DNA of 64,000 bases from Hepsetus odoe. Taxonomy: Eukaryota > Chordata > Actinopteri > Characiformes > Hepsetidae. The stretch covers positions 5,115,170 through 5,179,169 of the forward strand of contig CM029385.1 of NCBI GenBank assembly GCA_017165825.1, read 5' to 3'. Positions 21,227-32,500 of the stretch are shown piece after piece. Both the position numbers and the translations under genes were made by a program. The notes beneath the pieces were generated by a model. It searched no databases, was not told the origin of the DNA, and worked only from the letters and a program-made list of their open reading frames with translations. Position 1 is the stretch's first letter. Every line of letters begins with the position of its first letter.

Positions 21227-21466
21227 TGGTGGGGGCAATGGGGGTTAGGGACTGGGTTCGGAAGGTTGTGGGTTTGAATCCCAGACAAGTAGGTTGCCCT
21301 GAGGTACCTTTGAGCAAGGTACCGTCCCCATCACCGCTCCCCAGGTGCTTTAAATAGCTGCCCTCTGCTGCACGGTGTGTTCAGGTGAACAGCAGGGGCT
21401 GCATTTGGTTGTGGTTCACTGTGTGCTGTGCTGTTTCACTAAGACAAAAATAGTCACTTTCACTAA
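21227..21466 (+). mobile_element. SINE family A, plus strand
   Basis: GGTTAGGGACTGGGTTCGG and a B box relative (GGGTTTGAATCCC) are followed by TTTGAGCAAGGTACCGTCCC, AGCTGCCCTCTGCTGCACG and the GTCACTTTCACT tail. It is 50 bp downstream of the chimeric copy. Confidence 0.82.
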
Positions 21467-21479
21467 ATTAACAACATTT

Positions 21480-22400
21480 AGTTTGTCGTTTATTCTGTTT
21501 AAGCGATGTTTCACATAAGCTCCCAGGAGTTTTTTGCTTTAGTTAGGCTGAACATCCTCATATTGGGTCTATTTTACAACTTTAAAAAAAAACTATTTAG
21601 CCAGTACTGACGATTTACCCCAGCAGCTACTCCATGGGTCATTACAGAACTGGACAGTTGCCCTCTAATAATCCTCTTTTGCCTCTTAACCACTTTTTTG
21701 CTGACCTTCACCCCATTTTTCTCTTTGGCTTCTTTTTTTTTTAGACCATCACTTTCACTCTCTCTCCCTCTCTCTGTCTACCCCTCTCTCTACCCCTCTC
21801 TCTTCCTTTCTTCTTCTGCATTCTCTCCATTCCCCCATGTGCAGGCTGACGGGGGCTAATTATAAAATCAATGGAGCCGGGCTGCCTGCTTTATGGCCTC
21901 CTCTAAAACCTTAACAGGGAAATCACTGTAGGATTGATGACTCCCTCACTCTTTATCTCTTTTAATTAGAAATGTAAAAGATATGAAGAGCCAGGGGCCA
22001 GAGGGTGCACCCAGGTTTTAACGGCTTTCTACCCCTCCCTCTCCTCTTTCCCCTTGGCCCCAGATTGGGCTTGATGCAGCTCCTCCTCCAACACCTTTAC
22101 CTCCAGAAGCCTCCATACCTCCTCAGTGGAATCGATGATATGAGCGGCTTTTGTGGAAGCATTTCTCTTCCATCATGTCAGAAAATATACCTCCCTGCCT
22201 AAATAGCTCAGTTACATCCCAGATTCACCACAAGATGAGAACTTATGGAGCCACCAGATTAGTGGCTTTCTAACCACACCCCATTGCAGTCCCTGGAATA
22301 GAGTGCAAAACAACTAAATTGAAGAGTTGTCCTTCAGATAATGCACCATATTTAAAATATATTCATTGAGAAAGCCATCCCTTAGCAGAATGAAATTCCA
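21480..22400. other. intergenic block with homeodomain-type motifs
   Basis: Unique sequence. About 21,840-21,980 is dense in CTAATTATAAAATCAAT, TTTATGG, GGATTGATGACT and TTTTAATTAGAAATG, which resemble HOX, PBX and homeodomain sites. No ORF is credible. It is a candidate enhancer. Confidence 0.4.
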
Positions 22401-22403
22401 TTT

Positions 22404-22572
22404 GTTGGCACACACTCCCAGTGTGAATTTGTTTTCTGCATTTAACCCATCCAAACAAACCTAGAGTGAACATACACATCAATGCCAGCGCCTGGGAGCT
22501 ACTGGTCCGTGACTCAAACCCACAAGTTTCTGATCATGGGACCTGGTCCATAGCCACTAGGCTATCACTGTA
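22404..22572 (-). mobile_element. old SINE family A relative
   Basis: CTGCATTTAACCCATCC, then GCGCCTGGGAGCTACTGG and a degenerate B box (GGGTTTGAGTC on the minus strand), then AGCCACTAGGCTATCACTG. Heavily diverged. Confidence 0.6.
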
Positions 22573-22739
22573 CCATACCAAGCTATAGATAGGCTTGTTT
22601 GCTGGAACTGCTGGTTCACTCTGAGCTGATTAGCCTCATTAAAAAAAAATTCCCTCCTCCAGTACTCTCACGTTACTCACTGAACGTTAAGCACTGCTGT
22701 GTAGTGCAAGGCCAGGAGGAAAAACACATGCTGGCCCTT

Positions 22740-22990
22740 TAAATCCCTCAGCCTCCTGTTCCCATAGCAACAACTTATTGGGTTGAATATATGAGGCCAT
22801 TTAGAGGCTCCCCATAAAAAAAGAGTATAATGTATGGACCTTGTTTTAATCCGAGCCCTAGTTTATTGATTTCTCTTTAATGAAGTTTAATTATAGCAAT
22901 CATTTAATTAACAGTACCATATCCCACTTTATCACTTCTCTTAATCTCTGTATAAAAATAATTGTATATTGTAGGCCTTGGGCATAGAGA
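22740..22990. other. AT-rich block with clustered homeodomain and MADS-like motifs
   Basis: It contains GTTTTAATCC, TTTATTGATTTC, GTTTAATTATAGC, CATTTAATTAACAG and CCATAAAAAAAG within about 170 bases, with no coding potential. It is a candidate conserved element. Confidence 0.35.
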
Positions 22991-23117
22991 AGGTCTGTTT
23001 GTGTATACTAATGAGAGAAAACATGTTAAAGTCAGTCAGGAAGTCAATTTTAATCCCTTTTCTCCATTAGGAGGAGTATTTTTTATATATTTCTTTTGCA
23101 ATACGGAGTTAAAGGAA

Positions 23118-23385
23118 GAAAAGGTTACAGCATGGTGATGCATTGCACTGTTGTCCTAAAGGGAGTAAGTTCTGGGTTCAGTCCCCACTGCAAGGAAAGA
23201 GAAGAAGTACTAAATTGGCCCCTGGGTGTGAGTGTGAATGGGTGTGTTTGTGCATCTTTCCTGTAATGAACTGGCAACCTGTCCAGGGTTTCTTCACCTT
23301 TTGCCATATAAATGCATGACATAGACTCCAGCCCCTCTGTAACCCAAATAGGACAAGTGAGATGGTTGGATGGATGGATAGAAGG
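23118..23385 (+). mobile_element. SINE or LINE tail with GGACAAGTGAG...GGATGGATGG end
   Basis: CTGGGTTCAGTCCCC, GAATGGGTGTGTTTGTGC, GAACTGGCAACCTGTCCAGG, GACTCCAGCCCC and GGACAAG followed by GGATGGATAG are landmarks of L2-mobilised repeats in fish. Diverged. Confidence 0.6.
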
Positions 23386-23461
23386 ATGGAGGAATTGGTT
23401 ATGCATGATTAGATTGGTCACTGTACTTTGGGGAATCTGGGCAACCCATTCTTACATATGA

Positions 23462-23704
23462 CAGTGAAAGTGACAACCCTTGTCATTGCGAGGTCACAGC
23501 ACAGCACACATGAACCACAACGAAATTGGACCTCTGCATTTAACCCATACACTCAAACACCGTGCAGCAGTGGGCAGCTATTGAAAGCGCCCGGGGAGCA
23601 GTGACGGGGACGGTACCTTGCTCAAGGGTAACTCAGGGCAACCTACTTGTGAGGGAATCGAACCCACAATCTTCCGATGCGGGGACAACTCCCTAACCAC
23701 TAGG
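23462..23704 (-). mobile_element. SINE family A copy
   Basis: The low end is CACTTTCACTG. A GGGTTCGATTCCC box is near 23,660, and CCTAGTGGTTAGGGAG lies at the high end. The very end of the tRNA head is missing. Confidence 0.83.
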
Positions 23705-23861
23705 ATGCACATATGAGAGTAGCTTGGCTGTAACTTCCACTAATAACCTTCATTTTCTCAAATCCAATCCTAACCTTAATCCTAACCTCAAACCCAAAGT
23801 GTAGGTGCTATTCTTAATCCAGGTTCTTATTACTCTAATCAGCTTTCAACACCGGTCCAAT

Positions 23862-24074
23862 GTTTAGGGACTAGGCCCCAGGATCAGAAGGTCATGGGGT
23901 TCAAACGACCAGTAGATTTCCCTGAGCAAGGTACCGTCCCCATCACTGTTCCCCTGGCACTTTAAATAGCTGCCCCCTGCTGGACAGTGTGTGTGGGTGA
24001 AATGCAGAGGTTGAATTTCACTGTGTGCTGTGTTTCACAATGACAAAATTGTCACTTTTTCCACTTTCACTTTC
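23862..24074 (+). mobile_element. SINE family A relative
   Basis: GGGACTAGGCCCCAGGATCAG and a degenerate B box (GGGTTCAAACG) are followed by GAGCAAGGTACCGTCCCC, AGCTGCCCCCTGCTGG, GTGAAATGCAGAGG and CCACTTTCACTTTC. Confidence 0.75.
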
Positions 24075-25110
24075 AACACACATCTTGTGGATCTTCTACG
24101 GAGAGCTTCCCAGATAAAGTAAGAGTGAAACGTATATGATTTGTTGGACTGGCTTATCTTTCTGTGATCCATTATCATGTAGAATAATCCGAACTGTGCA
24201 TCTAAGCCTGCGTTGTTATTGGTTATTATGAAGAGGTGTGTAGACTACAGTAGCCTTTGTTGTCTGCACACCCTTTGAAGATTAATGAGAGTGTCTGAGG
24301 CCAAGCCATTTGTCCTGGGCCCATCTGCATCCATGCATAATGTGGGTTTATGTTCTTGCGCTCTAGAGCAAGCCTTTCACTAGTGCAGCAGTGCATCTTA
24401 TCCATGGAACCAGATCGCCCCCTACTGGATAAATAATTCCTTCCACTTTTTTACAGTAAGAGAAGAGTATCTATCCATGTCACTGCTGTTTGATGTGGCT
24501 CATCACTTGCTTTTGTGTGATAGGCCTTTTCCATTATTGAAGGGGGAATTGGTATGTGTGGTGAACTGATTTACCAGTTGGGTCTTACTGCAGATGTACT
24601 GACTTATGCAGATGAATGAATGTCTACAGTGAAGCCTTTAAATCCCAAATTGCCTCTCCATGTCCTATCGTAAGACCTGCCATCTCTCAGCTGGGTAATT
24701 AATATTCTAAAGCTGTAGACCACATGGACAGTGCTGGAGCAGAACCAGAGGCTGCAGTGGGCTGAGAGCCTTCATCTTATGCTGTTCAATAAGGTGTCCA
24801 AAGGTGCATGCCTCTGAAAATGACAGTTTGGTTAAATGTGAAGTTGCCCAGATTTCTATACGAAAAAGTATTTCCAACAATGAATCATTGTTAGTCCTTT
24901 AATAATAATAATAATGCTTGGTTAATATAGGTCCAGGTAACTCATGCGTTCATGTCCAACAGCTGTGAAGAAAACTTTGTGTAGCTTCTTGGCTGAATAA
25001 TCATTAGATAATATGTAATTTTCAAGACCTGTGAAAACTGTCACTGAAGGACAAAACTGAATATGAGATAAAGACACATTTTATACAAAAGGTCTAATGA
25101 AAACTGATTT
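24075..25110. other. intergenic, nothing firm
   Basis: Unique-looking sequence without a credible ORF. About 24,260-24,370 and 24,640-24,790 have balanced composition and could be regulatory, but no specific site is convincing. Confidence 0.4.
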
Positions 25111-25114
25111 AAAC

Positions 25115-25375
25115 TCTGAAAGTTAGAGGGAGTTAGAGAGAGAAGATTGCACTGGTTTGGACATGTTCAGAGGAGAGATGAGGATTATATCAGGAGGAGG
25201 ATGTTTAGGATAGAGCTCCCAGCAAAGAGGAAAAGAGGAAGACCAAAGAGGAGGCTTATGGATGTGGTGAGAGAGGACATGTAGGTGGTCAGTTTCAAGG
25301 AGGCAGATGCAGAGGACTGGAAGAAATGGGAATGGACAATCTGCTGTAGAGAACCCTAATCGAAGCTAATGGAAT
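25115..25375 (+). mobile_element. non-LTR retrotransposon reverse-transcriptase C-terminal fragment
   Basis: It reads (with breaks) REKIALVWTCSEERx-like residues: CACTGGTTTGGACATGTTCA, GGATTATATCAGGAGGAGG, CTCCCAGCAAAGAGGAAAAG and GGATGTGGTGAGAGAGGACA. It parallels the better-preserved fragment at about 30,080-30,410. The family resembles RTE-type elements whose RT ends in RWFGHVQRRD...RRMLxMELPG. Confidence 0.7.
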
Positions 25376-28300
25376 CTGATACATAAAAAAATGAAACCCC
25401 AATTTCAATTCAAGGCAGGACAAATACAAATGGATTTTGGGCCCATTTAAGTCACAGGCCTCAAATTTGTTCAATTTAGCCAATAATATGTTGGTGTGCT
25501 CTAAATTATTTAAAAAAAATATCCTTCAGGCAAACAGGTCTTTAAATCGGGGTGCCAAAGCTTCTGCGCCCAGTGGTACCGTTCTGAAAACTTCCAACCC
25601 TGATTAAACACATCTTTCTCACTGATCCATTTAATGTTGTATTAGCTGAGATGAGTTTAGCAGGAAGGTAGACCTACAGGAGCGGGCTCGATGTGCACGA
25701 GGGAACAGGGCACAAAACTCAATGAATTAAACAGTACACGAAAGGAACGGTCTCACAAAAAGTCATTTTTATTGTGCCTCTGAACGTTTATATGGCTTTT
25801 CTTAATATAACAGAGCTGGTTGAACATGAACAGAGGATCAAGAAGACCTCAGCCAAAATCAAGAAGAAGAAAAACGAGACAATGTGATCTCAACATTCTG
25901 TTTGCAACATAGCAGTGTGTCACAGAGGGACACAAACCTGCAGAAGGCGCCCAGGAGAGAGGTTTTGGTGTGTGTAAGTGTGTGTGTGTCTGTGTGTGTG
26001 TGCGCACAGGTGTATGCAAATGGATCAATCCAGTACTACAGTACAGGTATTGCAGTACACTAAAAACATCTGAATTCAAGGACATAATTTGCACAGAAAT
26101 AAAATCTTTCACATCAGCACAATTGTCTCCAAATGTAAGTCAAGTGAAGGACAAATTTGTGTTGATAGATTTTATCCATGTGGAACGAATGAACATATTT
26201 TAAATTCATTTCTCAGGTAGCTCTCAATGTGTGAGTGTTATTAACTGCTTAGTTAATGCATAGTGAGAACTGACCGGTCCATGCTTAGCCCACATATGCA
26301 TCCTTTATTTTGGCATAATATACGTATTTAAGCTGCACGTTTTAGTCTTGTAAGAGTGCATAAAGTCACACTCTTGTGTAATTGGGTTAATGTTGCATGG
26401 AGGCTAATTTTCATTATCCAGTCTAGTTCCAATTAACTGGGATTACTGCTCAGAGGCATTGCACTTACAACTGGAAACACAGCTGGAAGCGACAAAATCT
26501 TTGAAACGCTGGTCCAATTTCCCCCAGCTGTAGCTAAGCATGTGTAGATGGAGCATGAATACGTCAATTGTATGTACCAGTGTTGTGTCTGCTTGCTTTA
26601 AGGCTTGTTGAGAAGGAGGATAGAGGCAAAAATGCAAACTGCTTGCGGGTCACCAAGGAACGGATTTGGGAAACAGTGTGTTTGTGTGTGTACAGGACAT
26701 GAGAAGAGAGATATGTGTAAGTGTGTTTGCCCATGTGTGTGTGTCCATGTGTGTGTGTGCGTGCGTGAGAGCTCACATTCATGTTACAGCACCACACGAA
26801 TGACATTCATCTGATGGCCTAAAACACTGCAGGCTCCTCAGCAGAAACAACCTCCTGATCCCAGAGACACCCAAACGCATGCAGCTGGTTTCTGTACTGC
26901 AAAACTGAAAACCTGGTCAATTACACAGTCACCTAATGGCATGCTGTCTTTTTTTTTTTATTTGTTTTTCCTTTTTTGGCAGTTGACGATCAAAATCTTA
27001 CAAAAAACAATATCATTCCTATATCGAGGAGCATATAAAAGTTGTACAATGGCTTCGACTAAAATCTGTAACGCCTCCACTTCCGGGTAGGACATCTGAA
27101 CTGATCCAACATGTTCCAAACCGCGCTCATAAATATTGCTGTTTTGTAGCATGCCTGCAGGCAGCTAGTGTTTGGTCCTCACCGAAATGCCCTGAGTCTT
27201 GAGTTTCCATGTTATACTTATATATAAAGAGTTCTGTTAACATGCAGGATATGTGCTTTGCAAGTGTGGGAGTAAGATGTGGCTATGTCAATTTGAAAAC
27301 ATGTAAGCCTACCAGTGAGAGCATGCATCACATAAGCCCTGATCTTAGCAAAGCACCTGATCTGAGGGGTCGTGTCTTGCTAAGCTGGAATCCCGGGCTC
27401 TGTGTGATTAGTCCACCAGTCAGCACCTAGCTTGCCATGTCTTACAACAGCATGACTGAAGTGCTACATATACGGCCAATAGCAGACCTCCCCCTGAGCA
27501 CTCTGAATGATGCGGGATTGAAGTGGAACAATCTAGGTCGACCTATCCATTCTCCACCCCCAAAAACCCCCAAGCTACTCTTGATAGGTTGAGCAGCAAT
27601 TTTGAATGAAAAATCTCAATAAACCTGTTTGGACATTGCTCAACTAGGTGAACGTAGAAGATGAGAAGAGAGGTTTCTGTTATCTTAATGTTACAGTAAT
27701 CAAGTTAACACCATAGCTTCTGACACTGACCCCTAGAATGGCTGACGTAACTCACCAACTCTGTATCTAGGAAATGCACCTTCCAGCTCTGACCCTGATT
27801 GACCCCACCTAGTCCTTATAATTATTGCCTTTTGAAATCTCTGACAGAATGAGGTGTGTTACATTTGGGTTGAAGGCTGGAAGGCAAATCTCTAGGAGGG
27901 TCACCAAGCAACATTTTCCTGCTGCCAAATGTACAGACTTTTCAAAAATGCCTACCCTATAGCTTGGCAGGAAATTCAGGCAACTTTAACAGGGATTTTT
28001 CCCAGCGGGGGAAAAAAAAAACAGATAAGCAACACTGCTGGTAATTTATGAGATGATTCAATCATGGACGTTTCCTGTGAGGCAGGACAAACATAAGTTC
28101 CTATTGTTTGGCCAATTGCGTATCACATTTTCTCATTAGAGGCTTTAGCAGACGCCCTTTGATGCTTTTCCAACCTTACAACAGTTGCTTAGGATGAATA
28201 TATTTATGGGCAGTTATGGGCAGAGCTTGGATAGGTCAAATGCTAGGACAAGGATCCTGCATCATGATAAATGAACAGAGACTTTTCCTCTCTAGAGTCT

Positions 28301-29245
28301 GGCTTTAGAGCTTGAACTCTCTTCCTATTAACAAATCACATGCTTTGGCACAAAACACACTGTTCAATTGGCAAGAAAGTCACTGTGTATTTCATGACCA
28401 GAATTAATACCCAAAATGCCAATCCAAAAAAAACAACACAGATCTGCCAACTGGGAGTCATTAAAGAGATGTTGCTATCGAATTGATTATCGTCAACGTC
28501 TACAACGAGCCAAAGTGCCCAAGAACCCAGCCAAATAGCCGGGTAGAGACTCAGTAGAGGTCTGCCAGTTAATAGTCATTCAATTATCTCTGTCCGTTTC
28601 TCCTCGGAAAAGCTTTCCAAAACAATGCATAAGTGAGGAAATGTTATATAAAGACGAAAAAAAATATATAAAGGTATATAGATATGTATGGGCTTAAAAT
28701 TGCATAAGCAAAATTGCTTAAAATGCAAAAGTAAAGAGAACTATATCAAGGCTGAAAAAAAAAAGTCAAAACAATATTTAAATGCAGCAAGAAACATCAA
28801 ATAAGCATTAGCTTTTTTCTTCTTTTTCTTTCTTTTTTCTTGCAGTGTTCTGGAGAAATGTGACTTTGAACCCGTGCACAGTTGACTGTTTCATGTTGGC
28901 TTCTGTCGGTTTGGCTGCTTCTTTATTTTCCATACAAACGCGATAGTATAAAAAAATGCTGTTGTCTTTAAAGTCAGTTGTTTAAGTCTCACGTCTTCCC
29001 TCTTTGCCCTTTGAAGACAGTTCCTGAGAAGATGCTTGCAAGTCTCTGACCCAAAATATCTCTCATCGCTGACCATGAGGCCTGAGTTATAGGTGGCTAA
29101 ATTGATAAGGCTCTAGGATCGCCCCTGATGAGGGCACATTGCTGTGATTGGGGGTCAAGAGGGGGCAGGCCAGGGAGGGTTAAGGTCTTGAAGGGAGGGG
29201 GTGCTATGAGGTGTGTGAGGGTGTGTATATGGACAGAAGGCCTTC
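25376..29245 (-). other. rarga: 3' flank of rarga: 3'UTR and intergenic, extent unknown
   Basis: Minus-strand AATAAA signals lie at 28,922-28,927 (about 320 bases after the stop), 26,304-26,309 and 25,768-25,773. Any of these could end the mRNA, and a long 3'UTR is possible. (GT)-rich stretches lie at about 25,968-26,003 and 26,681-26,762. No other gene was recognised. Confidence 0.4.
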
Positions 29246-29592
29246 TCACTGAGCTCTCCCCCCATGGCTTTTTCGGGACATGTCCTGGACATTGGGTTCC
29301 TGACCACCCCAGGCCTCTCCATCACTGTCCGTTCCCCTTTCCTCCTCTACATCATCATCGTCGTCATCTTCCTCCTCTGGCGACGGCTCGCTGCCATTCT
29401 CATTGGTCCAGCTGTCATCCTCGTCTTCACGCTCCGTCTTCATGGTCAGAGGTGGCGCCGGTGGTGCAGGGGGTTCAGCCTTGCTGTCTTCTGGCTGCTC
29501 CTCAAACGCCTCCGGATTTTCCAGCATCTCCCGGATCAGGGGAGGCATGGGACCCGGAATCTCCATCTTCAAAGTAACCGCCCTCTCGGCTC
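29246..29592 (-). CDS. rarga: rarga last coding exon: helix 12 and acidic F domain
   Basis: The acceptor TACCAG ends at 29,593. It encodes [36 protein letters not shown], a Pro-rich stretch, [33 protein letters not shown] and a tail ending GGRAQ, stop 29,246-29,248. The F domain is about 88 residues, roughly twice that of human RARG. Confidence 0.95.
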
Positions 29593-32500
29593 CTGGTACA
29601 AACGCAATAAGAAACAGTTTAGTTGGGGGGGTGCAATGTAGAGATGTCCCAAGCCAATCACATCCTTCTCCTTCTTATTTGCAATTTAGAAGACTGGAGA
29701 CAACTGAGGCAGTTTGAGGTAGGTATATTAAGCCTGATCAAGTTAAAAATTGAACGCTTTAGCACCCTATTTACAACAGTTTAAATAAACTGCTACTGAT
29801 TGCACAGTTAAAAAGTCAAAAGCTAACAAACACTTTCTTCCACACACGTGTGTAGAACTAATTTAAGCCAATAAAAAGAGTCCAGAGCTAGGTGAAGTAT
29901 AGGTTTTCCCGAGCAACAATGCTTCCTCTGCCACTGGTTCTCAACCCATGTCCTAGAGATTTAGTGCTTTTCTTGCTCAAACATACCGGTTGCACACCCG
30001 GCCTCAGCAAAGCATTAGGATTATATCTTCACCTATTTGAATCATACAAGTTCATAGTTCATAGTAGAAATTCCTGATTGTCAAAGTTGAAGATGCTGAG
30101 ATTTTCACTGGGTGTGACGAGGATGGACAGAACTATAAATGAGTATGTTAGAGGGACAGCTCAGGTCAGATCTTTTAAAGACAAAGTTAGAGAAGCAAGG
30201 TTGCGTTGGTTTGGACGCGTCCAGAGGAGAGACGAGGATTATATCGGGAGGAGGATGTTAAAGATGAAGCTGCCAGGAAAGACCGAAGAGAAGGTTTATG
30301 GACGTGGTGAGAGAGGATATGCAGGTGGTCAAAGGAGGAAGATGCAGAGAACAGGAAGAAATGGAAACGGATGATCACCTGTGGTGACCCCTAAACGGGA
30401 GCAGCCCGTAGTAGACATTCCTGACCTTATAATCTTTTAATACATTGAGACGAATGACCTAGTGAATAAAAATAAATGTACTTTTTTAGTACCATTGCCA
30501 TATTGAAGTGGTAGAGGGTTTTCAGCAGCTACTGATAGTTGCTGCTCTTTCACACAATGCAGTGCCTGCATGCAACTCCCTAGAGATTGCACTACCATTT
30601 AACTATGGCTGTTATTCTAGAACATTTCTGAGAAACCAAGCCCAGCTCTGCAGCCTTTCCCAGCTAACCATGGAGCTATCTTTTGACCTGTCAGAAGATG
30701 TGAACCAATGATAACAGCAGACAAACAAGAGATTGTGGTCTAGTTGCTCAAGCATAGCAACTATTACTTTGTAGGAAGAAAGAAAAAAGTTACAGTATAT
30801 AATTTGTAATATGATGCGTTCTTTTAAAAGCTTGAAATATGAAATAAACCCAAGAAACATTTGGAAACTAGTTTATGATTTATAAATCCACATGAAGCAA
30901 AGGACTTACAGAAGAAAGAGGAAAATACTTCCTGTTTAGTAAATCATTAAAATAATAAACTAATCTAAAAATAGTATCTGTTGTTTTAATAGTGTCTAGT
31001 AGGCCAAGAATACAGTAACTGCTTAAAGTTGCATGCGTTTGTGCATAAGCTTTGTGGGCAGCTGTGCAGGAGGACTGACCTTTAGTGCTGATGCCTCGCA
31101 GATCAGTTATCTTCATCAGCATACGAGGGAACATGTGAGGTTTGTTAGGCCGGCGGCGACGCGCATAAATTTTCAGTGCCTCCAGCAAAGGCTCCTGCAG
31201 ACGGTCTACATGCTGAGGGTCTTCCAGATCCATGCGGTCTGAAAAGATATGCAGAAATTTGGCATCGAAATAAAACAGAATGATCACAAGAAAAAATCAC
31301 AAATAAAAAAGTCTTTGCTTAGAAAATAGAAATTAGATAATAATTCCAGTTAATGCTACTCCTCCTTGGACATTTATATAACATTCCCCAAAATGACTCT
31401 TCAAAGGCCTACTATTGTTTGGCCATCCTAAACTGTACTTGCTGAAATAATTGGCAGTTAAATACACATACACTTAAAAAAACTTTATACTACAACTTTA
31501 ATAATAATAGTGACGAGCTATCAAGATAATAAAGCAAATTTTGCTCAGTTGTTTGCATCAGTTATGCAGGTTCACAAATAAAAAGTAGAAAAACTAAACA
31601 GTTTACACTGAAAAAAACTTGAGGCCTGATGGGGCTAGATGTCCCCAAGGGCAGTGTCCTTTCTCTTTGCAGATAAGACATCAAACTCCTGCAACAAAAT
31701 GATTCTCTCCCACCAGCAGAGGGCTGTATTAATGCACTATAAAGTCAAGGTCTAGTACCTCCACAGATCAGACAGATGGCGCTGAGAAGGCCTGTCTCTG
31801 TGTCATCCATCTCCAATGGCAGCAGCTGCCCAGCAAAGGCAAACACCAGATCAGTGAGAGGGCCAAAGCCTGCATTGTGCATCTGTGTGCGGTTCAGGGT
31901 GAGCCCATCTGAGAAGGTCATGGTGTCCTGCTCCGGTGTGTAGCGTGTGCAGATCCGCAACATCTGACAGAAGAATAACAGCCAAGAGTTAAAGTCCTTG
32001 TAGTCATGTTGACATGCATATCATACTGTCTTTTTTTTTTTCTTTTTTCCATTTAAGGCATTTCAACAGGAAAAGGCCAGTAAAAATGGTCCAGAATGAG
32101 CTGAAGATACACAGATTACATGCAATTAATTTTTTAGTTTTTTGCTTGGAGAACACGGAATCAATGAAACACTTTAACTGTAGGTACCTGTTTCCAATAA
32201 TCAATACTTCCTTAAACTAAACCAGATATGCTGGTGATAGAATTTGGCAAGAAAACTTGCAATAACTAAGACAAAACAAGAGACCAAACAAGTATTTCAT
32301 CCATTTTGACTATATTATATGCTTTATGTATTTACTGACTATACACATCTTTCCAGCAACTTGTTTCCTTGCAGACTGTACATAGACATTTAACATAAAT
32401 TTACCAGGATGTCCAGGCAGGCAGATTTGAGGAGGGTGATCTGGTCAGCGATGGTGAGGTTTGTAAAGCCGGGGAGACGCTTTGCAAACTCCACGATCTT

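Noticed and set aside
29128..29641. Plus-strand ORFs of 104-149 codons over the last rarga exon
   Set aside because: They are the antisense of a clearly coding, acid-rich exon. The GAT/GAG runs on the coding strand create stop-free antisense frames.
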